Assembly: GCF_024684275.1 (NCBI RefSeq)
Contig: NZ_JAIKXF010000094.1
Span: 1-44,061, forward strand
From: Ruminococcus sp.
GTDB taxonomy: Bacteria; Bacillota_A; Clostridia; Oscillospirales; Ruminococcaceae
DNA length: 44,061 nucleotides
Reading direction: 5' to 3'
Part shown: positions 17,374 through 25,945 of the stretch, piece by piece
How positions within the stretch are numbered: position 1 is the first letter of the stretch
Layout of the letters: each line of letters begins with the position of its first letter
The notes under the pieces: model-generated
Database searches by the model: none
The model's input: only the letters and a program-made list of their open reading frames with translations
Told to the model about the DNA's origin: nothing
Program-made: the position numbers and the translations under genes

Positions 17374-20274
17374 TTACTGCTTGTTGTAGGTCACCCACTG
17401 ATAACGTGCAGTAAGAGGAGTTTTTCCGTCATAGTGTGCAAGCCATTCATCAACGCCGCGTCCGGGCCATGTGTTCATCATGATCTTACCAGATGTCTGA
17501 GGAATGTTCTGATTAGCCGTATAAACCGGCTTGCCGTCTACATACCATGTGATATGGTCACGCTGCCAGTCAAAGCCGTATGTATGATAGCCCTGTGAAG
17601 CATCAAAGCCGAGATCATACATAAACTCGTGGTTGCCCTGTCCGTTAGTGTAGTAGTTGAACTGTACCTTTGTCGTATCCTTGCCCAGTATCTCAATATC
17701 GATCTCGTCCCACGGGTTGTTATCAGAAGGACCTGTGTAGGTAAAGAACGAGGAAACAACGCCGTTGTTCTTTATTGCCTGCATAGAGGTCTCATAGTAT
17801 CCGAAGCCGTAGAAATCATTGGTCCTGTACTCAGCACCTGCGTAATTATATTTTCCGCTGTAATCCTTATTGATGCTGAGCTGAAGTGCTCCGTCCTTGA
17901 ATGCGGTCTGTGACTTGTACCAGCCGCAGTCGAACGGATCGCCGTTCTCCCAGCCGTCAGAAGCGATAAAGTAGCGTGAAGAGCCATTTCTGAAGTCGTC
18001 ACCCATTGTTGTGCCTGACTTCATTGGAGTACCGTAGTCAACAAGACCTGAAGCTGTCTTATTGTTCTGCTGCTGATTGTTGTTATTGTTGTTCTGCTGC
18101 TGGTTATTGTTATTATTCTGGTTCCACGGATTCTGCTGCTGATTATTATTGTTATTCTGCTCCCATGGATTCTGCTGTTGATTATTATTGTTGTTGTTTC
18201 CGCCCGACTTGCCATTCTTGTTGTATGTAGCCCACTGATAACGAGCAGTAAGCGGAGTTTTTCCGTCATACTGGTCGAGCCACTCATTTACACCTCTGCC
18301 CGGCCATGTATTCATCATGATCTTGCCTGCGGTCTTTGGAATGTTCTGGTTAGCTGTGTAAACAGCCTTGCCGTCTACATACCATGTAATGTGGTCCGGC
18401 TGCCAGTCAAAGCCATATGTATGATAGCCCTGTGAAGCATCGAATCCGAGATCATACATAAACTCATGGTTGCCTTGTCCGTTGGTGTAGTAGTTGAACT
18501 GTACCTTTGTAGTATCCTTGCCCAGTATCTCAATATCGATCTCGTCCCATGGATTGTTATCGGAAGGACCTGTATAGGTGAAGAACGAGGAAACAACACC
18601 CTTGTTCTTTATAGCCTGCATAGAGGTCTCATAGTAACCATAGTGATAGAAATCATTTGTCCTGTATTCAGCGCCTGCGTAGTGATACTTTCCGCTGTAG
18701 TCCTTGTCGATAGAAAGCGTCAGACAGCCCTTATCCAGCGATGTCTGCGAAGCATACCAGCCGCAGTCGAACGGATCACCGTTCTCCCAGCCGTCGGAAG
18801 CGATAAAGTATCTTGAATTACCGTCACGGAAGTCCTCAGCCATTGTAGCAGATGAATCCATAGCTGTACCATAGTCCTTTATAGAGCCGTTCTGCTGCTG
18901 ATTGTTATTGTTGTTCTGCTCCCACGGATTCTGCTGCTGGTTATTGTTGTTGTTCTGCTCCCATGGGTTCTGCTGCTGGTTATTGTTGTTGTTCTGCTCC
19001 CACGGATTCTGCTGCTGATTATTGTTGTTGTTCTGCTCCCATGGGTTCTGCTGCTGATTATTGTTATTGTTGTTATTGCCGTTTGAAGCACCGTTCTTAT
19101 CGTAGGTTACCCACTGGTAATAAGCAGTAAGCGGAGTATTTCCGTTGTAGTGGTTGAGCCACTCATCAACTCCCCTGCCTGGCCATGTATTCATCATGAT
19201 CTTGCCTGCGGTCTTGGGGATATTCTGGTTAGCTGTGTAAACAGCCTTGCCGTCTACATACCATGTGATATGGTCAGGCTGCCAGTCAAAGCCGTATGTA
19301 TGATAAGCCTCAGAGGAATCGAAACCGAGATCATACATGAACTCATGCTTGCCCTGTCCGTTGGTATAATAGTTGAACTGTACCTTTCTTGTATCCTTGC
19401 CAAGTATCTCAATATCGATCTCGTCCCAGGGATTTTTATCAGATTCGCCTGTATATGTGAAGAATGAGGAAACAACGCCGTCATTCTTGATAGCCTTCAT
19501 CGAGGTCTCGTAGTAACCGTAATGATAGAAATCATTGGTTCTGTACTCAGCGCCTGCGTAGTGATACTTACCGCTGTATTCCTTGTCAATAGAGAGCGTC
19601 AGACAGCCCTTGTCCAGTGATGTCTGTGAAGCATACCAGCCGCAGTCGAACGGATCACCGTTCTCCCAGCCGTCGGAAGCGATAAAGTATCTTGAATTGC
19701 CGTCGCGGAAGTCCTCTACCATTGTAGCAGAAGAATTCATAGGTGTGCCCTTATCAGGGAAATTCGACTTTGGAGCTGTAGTTGTGGTTGTGGTCGTTGT
19801 AGGAGTTGTAGTAGTTGTTGTGGTGGTAGTAGTTGTAGTGGCAGATGTTGTAGTAGTCGTTGTGGTTGTGGTGGTAGTTGTTGTAGAAGTTGTTGTTGTG
19901 CTTTCTACAGGGTTATTGCCCTGCTTGTAGGACTCAGGAAGAGTCGAAATGCTGTGAAGCAGATACTTCTGGACAGAAAGTGCGTCGCCGCTTGTAAGTC
20001 CGCTGCCGTTCTCAAAAACGTCAGCATTTGCAGCGCCCTGCTCTTTAAGGTGATTCTGGTCAGTTCCGTTAAGACCATACTTATTGGGGTTAGCAAGAGC
20101 CTGCATTACAAGGACGCAGTCGCTCATATCAACTGAGCCGTCGCAGTTGGCATCTCCCCACCTTATTTCTCCGTCGGCTGCCGAAACAGACGCTGTGCCA
20201 AATGAAGCAGCCGTAGCCATGACTGTGCAGGCAGCAAAAGCAGCTGCGCACCGTCTGAATGTGTGCTTTTTCAT
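17374..20274 (-). CDS. Dockerin-bearing triple GH16 beta-glucanase (lichenase type)
   Basis: A secreted 966-residue enzyme. Order: signal peptide (1-33, ending VSAADG), type I dockerin (about 36-118, with [17 protein letters not shown] and [16 protein letters not shown]), a Thr-rich linker (125-167), then GH16 domains at about 175-393, 465-688 and 740-966, separated by Asn/Gln-rich linkers with NPWEQ units. Each GH16 has an intact DEIDIE catalytic motif (Glu at 285/289, 578/582, 857/861). The short GH16 form with this motif is typical of 1,3-1,4-beta-glucanases. Three active lichenase domains on one dockerin protein are uncommon. AGAGG precedes the ATG; an AraC gene lies 76 nt upstream on the same strand. 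Confidence 0.94.
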   Translation of the reverse strand: MKKHTFRRCAAAFAACTVMATAASFGTASVSAADGEIRWGDANCDGSVDMSDCVLVMQALANPNKYGLNGTDQNHLKEQGAANADVFENGSGLTSGDALSVQKYLLHSISTLPESYKQGNNPVESTTTTSTTTTTTTTTTTTTSATTTTTTTTTTTTPTTTTTTTTAPKSNFPDKGTPMNSSATMVEDFRDGNSRYFIASDGWENGDPFDCGWYASQTSLDKGCLTLSIDKEYSGKYHYAGAEYRTNDFYHYGYYETSMKAIKNDGVVSSFFTYTGESDKNPWDEIDIEILGKDTRKVQFNYYTNGQGKHEFMYDLGFDSSEAYHTYGFDWQPDHITWYVDGKAVYTANQNIPKTAGKIMMNTWPGRGVDEWLNHYNGNTPLTAYYQWVTYDKNGASNGNNNNNNNQQQNPWEQNNNNNQQQNPWEQNNNNNQQQNPWEQNNNNNQQQNPWEQNNNNNQQQNGSIKDYGTAMDSSATMAEDFRDGNSRYFIASDGWENGDPFDCGWYASQTSLDKGCLTLSIDKDYSGKYHYAGAEYRTNDFYHYGYYETSMQAIKNKGVVSSFFTYTGPSDNNPWDEIDIEILGKDTTKVQFNYYTNGQGNHEFMYDLGFDASQGYHTYGFDWQPDHITWYVDGKAVYTANQNIPKTAGKIMMNTWPGRGVNEWLDQYDGKTPLTARYQWATYNKNGKSGGNNNNNNQQQNPWEQNNNNNQQQNPWNQNNNNNQQQNNNNNNQQQNNKTASGLVDYGTPMKSGTTMGDDFRNGSSRYFIASDGWENGDPFDCGWYKSQTAFKDGALQLSINKDYSGKYNYAGAEYRTNDFYGFGYYETSMQAIKNNGVVSSFFTYTGPSDNNPWDEIDIEILGKDTTKVQFNYYTNGQGNHEFMYDLGFDASQGYHTYGFDWQRDHITWYVDGKPVYTANQNIPQTSGKIMMNTWPGRGVDEWLAHYDGKTPLTARYQWVTYNKQ
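18060..18195 (-). repeat. Asn/Gln-rich linker repeats between GH16 domains 2 and 3
   Basis: Direct repeats of about 39 nt coding for [17 protein letters not shown] units. They separate catalytic domains and are low complexity at both DNA and protein level. Confidence 0.85.
18890..19078 (-). repeat. Asn/Gln-rich linker repeats between GH16 domains 1 and 2
   Basis: Four to five near-identical 39-nt direct repeats coding for [13 protein letters not shown]. Copy number differs from the other linker (18060-18195), as expected from slippage or unequal recombination. Confidence 0.87.
19775..19902 (-). repeat. Thr-codon repeat tract in GH16 linker
   Basis: A trinucleotide-like run of ACN codons (GTT, GTA, GTG, GTC on the plus strand) encodes about 40 threonines broken by Ser, Ala and Pro. 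It joins the dockerin to the first GH16 domain; such linkers are often O-glycosylated in secreted enzymes. Confidence 0.85.
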
Positions 20275-20350
20275 GATATGCCTCTCATTCCGTGACCGTA
20301 GCCACTATTTTTTCATTTATAATAATGCAGACTCCCCCGCGTGGACGGGC

Positions 20351-21142
20351 TCACACTGCATTCTGCGCCTTTTTACGGTACTCAGACGGAGTAAATCCTG
20401 TCTGTTCCTTGAATTGTCTTGCAAAATGAACATAGCTGTGGTAGCCGCTGCTCACAGAAATGTCATTTATATTCATATTTGTAGTTGAAAGAAGCATTTT
20501 AGCGTAGCTGACTCTGCTTCGGACGAGGTCCTCAATAAAAGTCATGCCGAAGTGTTTCTTATATGCGTGCTGGAAAGCCGAACGGCTCATACGGACCTCG
20601 TGAGCGGTGCTGTCAACGCTGCGCTGCTCGTAAGGTCTGCTGTATATCTTATTGCGCACAGTGGATATAAGTTCGAACTGGCTGCTGCGTCTGCCGGAGA
20701 CCTTATCCTGAGTCTTTTCGCGTATCTTTATGAACATAAGCCGCATAAAGAGCTCCGCAGACTCGCTTCTGCACGGATTATCCGAATATTTTTCATATGC
20801 TATCGACTTTACGCAGTAACTGAGAAACTCAAGAGGCATAGTTACCACAGTTTCCATAGGTATGCCCATGCTGAGGAATTCCTCCTCCTCGTCCGCATCG
20901 TCGAAGTCAAAGTGTACCCAGTCATTTTCAAACACATTAAGAGGAACACAGCGATAGCGCTGTGCCCTGCCCTTGGGGTAAATAAAAACAGAACCCGCAG
21001 GGGTAAGTATTTCTTTTCCGTCCACTTCAAATATCGCAGGCGTACGGAGCAGCAGAAGAAGATAATCGCCGCTTCCGTCAGGTCTGTCGATAAAAAAATC
21101 TGCGTCATGGCAGTGGTCAAAACCAACATTGTTAATGATCAT
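20351..21142 (-). CDS. AraC-family regulator upstream of the GH16 gene
   Basis: A 263-residue AraC/XylS-type regulator. The ATG at 21142 is chosen because GAGGG sits 7 nt ahead; a TTG two codons earlier lies too close to that site. The N-terminal part (about 1-120) looks like the AraC ligand-binding cupin, with LLLLLRTPAIFEVDGKE and AGSVFIYPKG. The C-terminus has the two helix-turn-helix units (HEVRMSRSAFQHAYKKHFG and INDISVSSGYHSYVHFARQFKEQ). It precedes the GH16 gene on the same strand, so it may regulate it or be cotranscribed with it. Confidence 0.92.
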   Translation of the reverse strand: MIINNVGFDHCHDADFFIDRPDGSGDYLLLLLRTPAIFEVDGKEILTPAGSVFIYPKGRAQRYRCVPLNVFENDWVHFDFDDADEEEEFLSMGIPMETVVTMPLEFLSYCVKSIAYEKYSDNPCRSESAELFMRLMFIKIREKTQDKVSGRRSSQFELISTVRNKIYSRPYEQRSVDSTAHEVRMSRSAFQHAYKKHFGMTFIEDLVRSRVSYAKMLLSTTNMNINDISVSSGYHSYVHFARQFKEQTGFTPSEYRKKAQNAV

Positions 21143-21306
21143 TGTCAAACCCTCATTCTTTAAGTTTTTTCATTTGATTTTGTGACAGATTCCCGCTTAA
21201 TCATTCACGAAACGTTCATTTATTGATTAGATTATACTACTTTCAAATCTAAAAATATATTACTATGATGTCAAATTTGGTACAATTATGATATTTGCAC
21301 AAAATG

Positions 21307-21332
21307 TTATCCCCTGCATTTGCAGGGGATAA
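21307..21332 (-). terminator. Hairpin terminator after AraC gene at 21341
   Basis: TTATCCCCTGC and GCAGGGGATAA form an 11-bp stem with an AAAT-type loop, 8 nt after the stop. The U run is weak (ATTTTG on the minus strand). Confidence 0.65.
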
Positions 21333-21340
21333 GTCGGTAA

Positions 21341-22093
21341 TTATTGATTTTCTTTCGTAAAGTCAGGGAATTTGTAACGCTTTTTGTATTCTTTAGGTGT
21401 CACTCCGAGATATTTCTTGAATATCTTGATAAAATAGCTCTGTGAGCTGAACCCGAGAAGGTTACTGATCTCAGAGTCTGTATACTCTGAGAAAGTCAGA
21501 AGATTCGCAGCCTCCTCAGCTTTTGTCTTGCTGACGTAGTTGCTGAATGCGATGCCCGTTTCCGCCTTGAATAATCTTGACAGATATGCAGGACTTATTT
21601 TTAGAAAAGCAGCCGCATCCTCTATCATGATCTTTCCGTGGAGATGCTCGCTGATATAGTCCAGAGCCCTAACTATCTGTTTTGAGTAGATGCCGCTGTT
21701 GCGCACCCTTCTCATGTGGCGCGTATAGCCCTCGATCATCTCCTGATGGACCGCATGGACCTCCGCCTCTGTACGACACTCATCAGCCTTCATGATATAG
21801 ATGTCGCTGAGGTTATACGCTTCTTCGAGAGTCATGCCGCTGTTGATGCAGAATCGTGCGATCAGAGCAGCTGAGATAGCAAAGTGGTATTTCAGGTTTT
21901 TCAGCGGATCCTTGCTGAGAATACCATATCCCTCACTGCAAAGCGGAGTTGCAAATACCTTGACGAGCTCGATATTACCCGAGCAAATGCTCTCATAGCA
22001 GGCTATCTCACGGTCGAACGGGGCGTGTTCAAAGCCTTCCTCTCTTTTCAGGAAAAGATGGGAAGAAATATACTTTTCTGTGTAATCGCTCAT
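21341..22093 (-). CDS. AraC-family regulator next to GH43 gene
   Basis: A 250-residue protein with an unrecognised N-terminal half (about 1-140) and a C-terminal AraC DNA-binding domain (about 145-243: HGKIMIEDAAAFLKISPAYLSRLFKAETG and YTDSEISNLLGFSSQSYFIKIFKK). The N-terminal half lacks cupin signatures and looks helical, so its signal may differ from the other two AraC proteins here. GAGGTGACCTAA precedes the ATG. It lies downstream of the GH43 gene on the same strand but has its own promoter. Confidence 0.9.
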   Translation of the reverse strand: MSDYTEKYISSHLFLKREEGFEHAPFDREIACYESICSGNIELVKVFATPLCSEGYGILSKDPLKNLKYHFAISAALIARFCINSGMTLEEAYNLSDIYIMKADECRTEAEVHAVHQEMIEGYTRHMRRVRNSGIYSKQIVRALDYISEHLHGKIMIEDAAAFLKISPAYLSRLFKAETGIAFSNYVSKTKAEEAANLLTFSEYTDSEISNLLGFSSQSYFIKIFKKYLGVTPKEYKKRYKFPDFTKENQ

Positions 22094-22125
22094 TTAGGTC
22101 ACCTCGCAATTGATACTCTGCCTAT

Positions 22126-22154
22126 ATTATATCATCAAATTGTGAATTTTTCAA
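22126..22154 (-). promoter_or_regulatory. Sigma-A promoter of AraC gene at 21341
   Basis: On the minus strand, TTGAAA (22154-22149), a 17-nt spacer and TATAAT (22131-22126), about 33 nt upstream of the ATG. A TTTTGGTA motif (22158-22165) lies directly upstream of the -35. Confidence 0.72.
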
Positions 22155-22240
22155 GTATTTTGGTAAGTATAATACTACTTTTTCCGTTTTTTTACCTTTT
22201 TATTATCCCCTGAAAAGCAAAACCCAAATACTTGATTCAA

Positions 22241-22269
22241 GCTCACCATACATTTTGTGCATGGTGAGC
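22241..22269 (-). terminator. Hairpin after GH43/CE1 gene
   Basis: GCTCACCAT (22241-22249) and ATGGTGAGC (22261-22269) form a 9-bp stem with an 11-nt loop, 34 nt after the stop. There is no clean U run. Confidence 0.55.
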
Positions 22270-22303
22270 CTGAGCTTATGCAATTATTTGATCACACAGT
22301 TTT

Positions 22304-25279
22304 TTACTGGTTCTCATGGAAGAAGTAAGGCAGTGCATCATAGATGTAATGACGTACCTGCGGCCACCAGTGCACGTTGCCCTTTGCTTCGAGGAAGTAA
22401 AGATTGCCCTTTGAGAAGTCGGAGGTATATGTAAATACATCTGTGTTCTTCTTCAGCTCGTTTATCATCGGGACCATATTGCCGTATGCGATGTCATCAG
22501 TACCTGTTGCAGCCAGAACGAAATACTCATTCTGCTTGAAGCCTGAATTTCTTGCTGCACCGAGCACCTTGCCTGCGCCGTCCCAGCAGTGACCTGACAG
22601 AGGCATGAAGTACGCAATAATGTCGAGGTTATTATTGAAGTTTGCCCATGTCGAACCGCCGCCCATTGAGAATCCGCCGTATGCGCGGTGATATCTTGAA
22701 GCTCTGAGTCCGTCGATAGATGTATCCTCAGCATATGTGGAATACTTGTTTTCAACGTAAGGAATTATAGACTTGCGCATCTCCTCCCATACACCGTCAG
22801 CACTCGGCGCCTTGTTGAATGTAGGAGTAACCACGATCATCGGCTCAATATCGCCGTTTGCGATCATATTGTCAAGCATGATGTCGATGTTGATATTATT
22901 ATCGTTAAAGCAGGTCTCCTCACTCTCTCCGCCGCCGTGCATAAGGTAGAAGACATTGTACTTCTTTGACTCATCATAGCCGTAAGGCAGGTATACATAC
23001 ATATTCTTGTTGCCGTTTATGCCGTTGTAGTTTTCCTTTACGACCTTGCCGTGATTTGCAGGCTGTTTGAAATAGCTGTCGGGAGCCGTCTTATACTGTA
23101 GATTTGCATTGTAGTTGAAGTCGCTCTTCGGCGGCTCGGGTGAGTTATCGGGGAACTCCTTTATCTTGCCGAGAACATAGTTCTGAAGAAGCACCAGATC
23201 ATTGATCTCATGCTTTGTGCTCTTGTCAACGTCCGCAAGTTTAGTAAGCTCCGCATTATTGCTGCTTGCAACAAGAAGCTTCCTTGCTCTTAGAATATCA
23301 AAGGAATCGACTCTTCCGTCGGAATTTATATCGCCGAGAATGAACTGTCCGCCCTCTGCTCCCTCAATGACTGTGCCAGCCTTTGCAGCCTTTACATCAT
23401 CAACATAGAAGTCAACAGTGCTCTTGTCAGTCTCAACGTAGATAGACACATTCTCAGCACCGGAAGGTATCCGGAATTCCGTATTCGCCAGCTGGACCCA
23501 CTTGCCCTTCATTGGCTGACCTGTAGCGATCTTGGTGTACTTCGTCTCGCCGTCAAGGTCATACTGCATTGTAAAGTGGAATGTATCGCTGTCTTTGCCG
23601 CTTTCGTACATAACGTTAGCGCTGAAGCTGTAGGTCTCACCGGCCTTGAAGCCGCTACCCAGTTCAACAACTGCGCCCTGATACGCTTCGCTTCTGCCCG
23701 TGCAGTAAAGAGACTTGCTGCCCTTGTACGCCTTTGAGGAGGTGTCCACCTTTGCGCCTGCTCTGCCTGTCCAGTCGCCTAAGCCGCTTTCAAATGTGCA
23801 GTCAAGAAGGTAATCCCCTGTGTCCGCGCTGTTCAACGCAGTTGATACAACAGTGGTATCATTCTTGGACGCCGCAGTCGTGGTAGTCTTTACAGTTGAC
23901 TGCTCCTCACTGCTGCCGAAGCGCCACCAGTCCATGTTCAGCAGATATCCGCTGCCGCCTGTGAACTTGAAGTAAAGGTCATGCTCGCCGCTTGCGCCGC
24001 TGATATCGCATGAGACCTCCTTCCATGTCTGCCAGCCGCCTGTGCCCGACACCTTGCAGGTACCTATTTTCTTGCCCGAGAGGCTGTCAAGGTATATCTC
24101 TATGTCGCCGCCGTCTGTATCGGAAGCAACGCTTGCCGTAAACTTATCAGCTCCGCTGCCGAAATCAACTCCGCTGACCTTGATGTAGCTGCCGTTCTGG
24201 ATATTTCCTAAGTCCAGTCCGCCGTCACTGCACTTCTCGGTCTTTACGCCCTTTGAGAAGCATATATTCTCAGCCTCTACCCTACTGTACGGATCAAGAG
24301 GCTCAAGCTGCTCAGGTCCTGTCTTAGTAGCAGAGATAGTAGGTATAGAGCCGTCAGCGCCGTACTTGAACTCATCGACGCAAACGCTTCTGTCAAAGGT
24401 GCCGCCGCCGGGAAGGCTGGCGTCGTGATAAAACAGATAGGAATGTCCCTTAAAATCAATAACGCCCGGATGGTTTGTGAAGCAGTTGAGCGGCTTCATG
24501 ATCTGTCCGCCGTATGTCCACGGACCTGTCGGAGACGGAGCAGTAGAGTAGCCGAGGCTCTCTCCGCTGTCGTTTCCGTAGAATGCAGCATATACAAGAT
24601 AATACTTGTCATTGCGCTTGTAGAACCACGGTCCCTCGCCGTAGGACGAAGCCTTTGCGGAAGGACCGAAGGACGAAGCATTCATATCGAACTTGCCGAT
24701 CGAGCCCGAATAGCTCACCATGTCCTCGTTAAGTCTGACATAATAGCAGGTCGGATTGCCGAACATGAGCCAAGCCTGTCCGTCGTCATCAATAAATACC
24801 GTAGGATCAATATAATCCCAGTTTGGACCAACAAGAGGCTTGCCTATTGCGTCCTTGAAAGGTCCTGTGGGTGAATCAGCTACAGCAACACCGATAGCGC
24901 GTCCGCCACCTGATTTGTTCTCAAGAGTTACATAGTAATAGAACTTACCGTTGCGCTCTATACACTGTGCAGCCCATGCTGAGTCCTCCTTGCCCCATGT
25001 AAAGGAATCCCACGACAGTATCATGCCGTGATCTGTCCAGTTCTGCATATCCTTCGAGGAATAGCAGTGCCAGTCAGGCATATAATAGAAGTCGGAGTTA
25101 TCCTTGTCGCGTCCCGTGTAGAGGTACACAGTGTCGCCGTACACCATAGGTGCGGGATCGGTGCTGTAGATGGTCTGGATAGCAGGATTGTCCGCCTTGA
25201 CAATACTGCCGTTTGAAATGGCTGTCAGAGATGTCAGTGACATTGCAGCCGCCGCAGCGTATGAAATGATCTTTTTCAT
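22304..25279 (-). CDS. GH43-CBM6-CBM22-dockerin-CE1 multidomain hemicellulase
   Basis: A secreted 991-residue bifunctional enzyme. Signal peptide 1-29. GH43 propeller (about 33-335) with the catalytic set D41 (STDPAP), D158 (YIDPTVF) and E215 (YGEGPW). CBM6-like domain about 340-458 (RVEAENICFSKG to LLNMDWWRFG). Thr/Ser linker. CBM22-like domain about 485-640 (FESGLGDWTGRAG to VDFYVDDVKA). Dockerin about 647-710 with a good first calcium loop (GDINSDGRVDSFD) and a degenerate second (ADVDKSTKHEINDL). CE1 esterase about 725-991 with S871 in GGFSMGGG. It would remove arabinose or xylose side groups and acetyl or feruloyl esters from xylan. The exact GH43 and CE1 specificities are not certain. 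Confidence 0.93.
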   Translation of the reverse strand: MKKIISYAAAAAMSLTSLTAISNGSIVKADNPAIQTIYSTDPAPMVYGDTVYLYTGRDKDNSDFYYMPDWHCYSSKDMQNWTDHGMILSWDSFTWGKEDSAWAAQCIERNGKFYYYVTLENKSGGGRAIGVAVADSPTGPFKDAIGKPLVGPNWDYIDPTVFIDDDGQAWLMFGNPTCYYVRLNEDMVSYSGSIGKFDMNASSFGPSAKASSYGEGPWFYKRNDKYYLVYAAFYGNDSGESLGYSTAPSPTGPWTYGGQIMKPLNCFTNHPGVIDFKGHSYLFYHDASLPGGGTFDRSVCVDEFKYGADGSIPTISATKTGPEQLEPLDPYSRVEAENICFSKGVKTEKCSDGGLDLGNIQNGSYIKVSGVDFGSGADKFTASVASDTDGGDIEIYLDSLSGKKIGTCKVSGTGGWQTWKEVSCDISGASGEHDLYFKFTGGSGYLLNMDWWRFGSSEEQSTVKTTTTAASKNDTTVVSTALNSADTGDYLLDCTFESGLGDWTGRAGAKVDTSSKAYKGSKSLYCTGRSEAYQGAVVELGSGFKAGETYSFSANVMYESGKDSDTFHFTMQYDLDGETKYTKIATGQPMKGKWVQLANTEFRIPSGAENVSIYVETDKSTVDFYVDDVKAAKAGTVIEGAEGGQFILGDINSDGRVDSFDILRARKLLVASSNNAELTKLADVDKSTKHEINDLVLLQNYVLGKIKEFPDNSPEPPKSDFNYNANLQYKTAPDSYFKQPANHGKVVKENYNGINGNKNMYVYLPYGYDESKKYNVFYLMHGGGESEETCFNDNNINIDIMLDNMIANGDIEPMIVVTPTFNKAPSADGVWEEMRKSIIPYVENKYSTYAEDTSIDGLRASRYHRAYGGFSMGGGSTWANFNNNLDIIAYFMPLSGHCWDGAGKVLGAARNSGFKQNEYFVLAATGTDDIAYGNMVPMINELKKNTDVFTYTSDFSKGNLYFLEAKGNVHWWPQVRHYIYDALPYFFHENQ

Positions 25280-25684
25280 AAGTATGCCCCCATTATTCTG
25301 TTTTTTGGATACTTGCCTGGTGAATATTGCCTATAATTTCCCTTCAATAGATGTGAAACCCTTAACGGTCAGAGTTCACACTTTCTTTATATATTATCTA
25401 TATTATAATGTATATTGTAGTAATAATATACCAAAATTCTCCTTGCGATAGCAATTTCATGACCTCTTTTGGTAAATATTGCTTATTTTTACGATATTTT
25501 TATTTTTAAACTATACAGAGTAAATACAATTCTTTATATTATCCACCTAATATACAAAAAATGGGTGGCTTTTTATAGCAAATTCCTGTATAATATTTAC
25601 TTATTTTTACGTACTATCAACTTAATTCTCCTTACATTTATCAGCAATTATTAGTCAAGGTACACAAGGTCCGCAAGTTTTAAC
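25280..25684. other. AT-rich divergent regulatory region between two xylanolytic genes
   Basis: These about 405 nt separate the GH43 (minus) and GH11 (plus) genes. They are very AT-rich and carry TTTTGGTA in inverted orientation (25429-25436 minus, 25467-25474 plus) and a TATAAT-like box for the minus side near 25400-25410. No ORF with a binding site is seen. It looks like regulated promoter DNA, probably bound by one of the AraC proteins. Confidence 0.5.
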
Positions 25685-25714
25685 TTGTAATTAACAGGTC
25701 AGATGTTTTATAAT
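25685..25714 (+). promoter_or_regulatory. Promoter of the GH11/CE1 gene
   Basis: TTGTAA (25685-25690), an 18-nt spacer and TATAAT (25709-25714). Transcription would begin near 25721, directly ahead of the four-hairpin leader element. Confidence 0.68.
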
Positions 25715-25725
25715 TAAAGTATCAT

Positions 25726-25862
25726 CAATAACTGCCGTCAGGCGGTTATTGCCCCGAACGACCTTCGGGGAGCGCAAATTCCTTATAATTTCGGGAATTT
25801 GCGTGTCATATTTATGTCAGGCTCATTTTGCCATAAAGGGCAAACAGCAGACATTGATTATT
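25726..25862 (+). repeat. Structured four-hairpin leader element, copy 2
   Basis: Second copy of the element at 415-550, here on the plus strand and ahead of the GH11 gene. Hairpin 1 (25726-25751) is a full 11-bp stem. Hairpin 2 (25752-25770) is CCCCGAA/TTCGGGG. Hairpin 3 (25773-25803) is CGCAAATTCC/GGAATTTGCG. Hairpin 4 (25814-25854) is closed by ATGTC/GACAT. Conserved unpaired blocks include TTTATGTCA, GCTCATTTTGCC and GCAGACATT. Several differences from copy 1 keep pairing: C-G against T-G in hairpin 1, and T-G against C-G at the top of hairpin 3. Confidence 0.75.
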
Positions 25863-25945
25863 TTATAGATATAAACGGGACACTCGGTCCTTGTGGGGAT
25901 TGCTAAGATCATTAGTTTGCTTTTCAAAACAAAGGAGTGGTTGAA

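Noticed and set aside
18060..19078. Regular direct repeats, possible CRISPR
   Set aside because: The units are in-frame codons for Asn/Gln linkers of the GH16 protein with no unique spacers, and no cas genes are present.
20552..21163. 203-codon plus-strand ORF opposite the AraC gene
   Set aside because: A shadow of the AraC regulator on the other strand; no binding site or domain.
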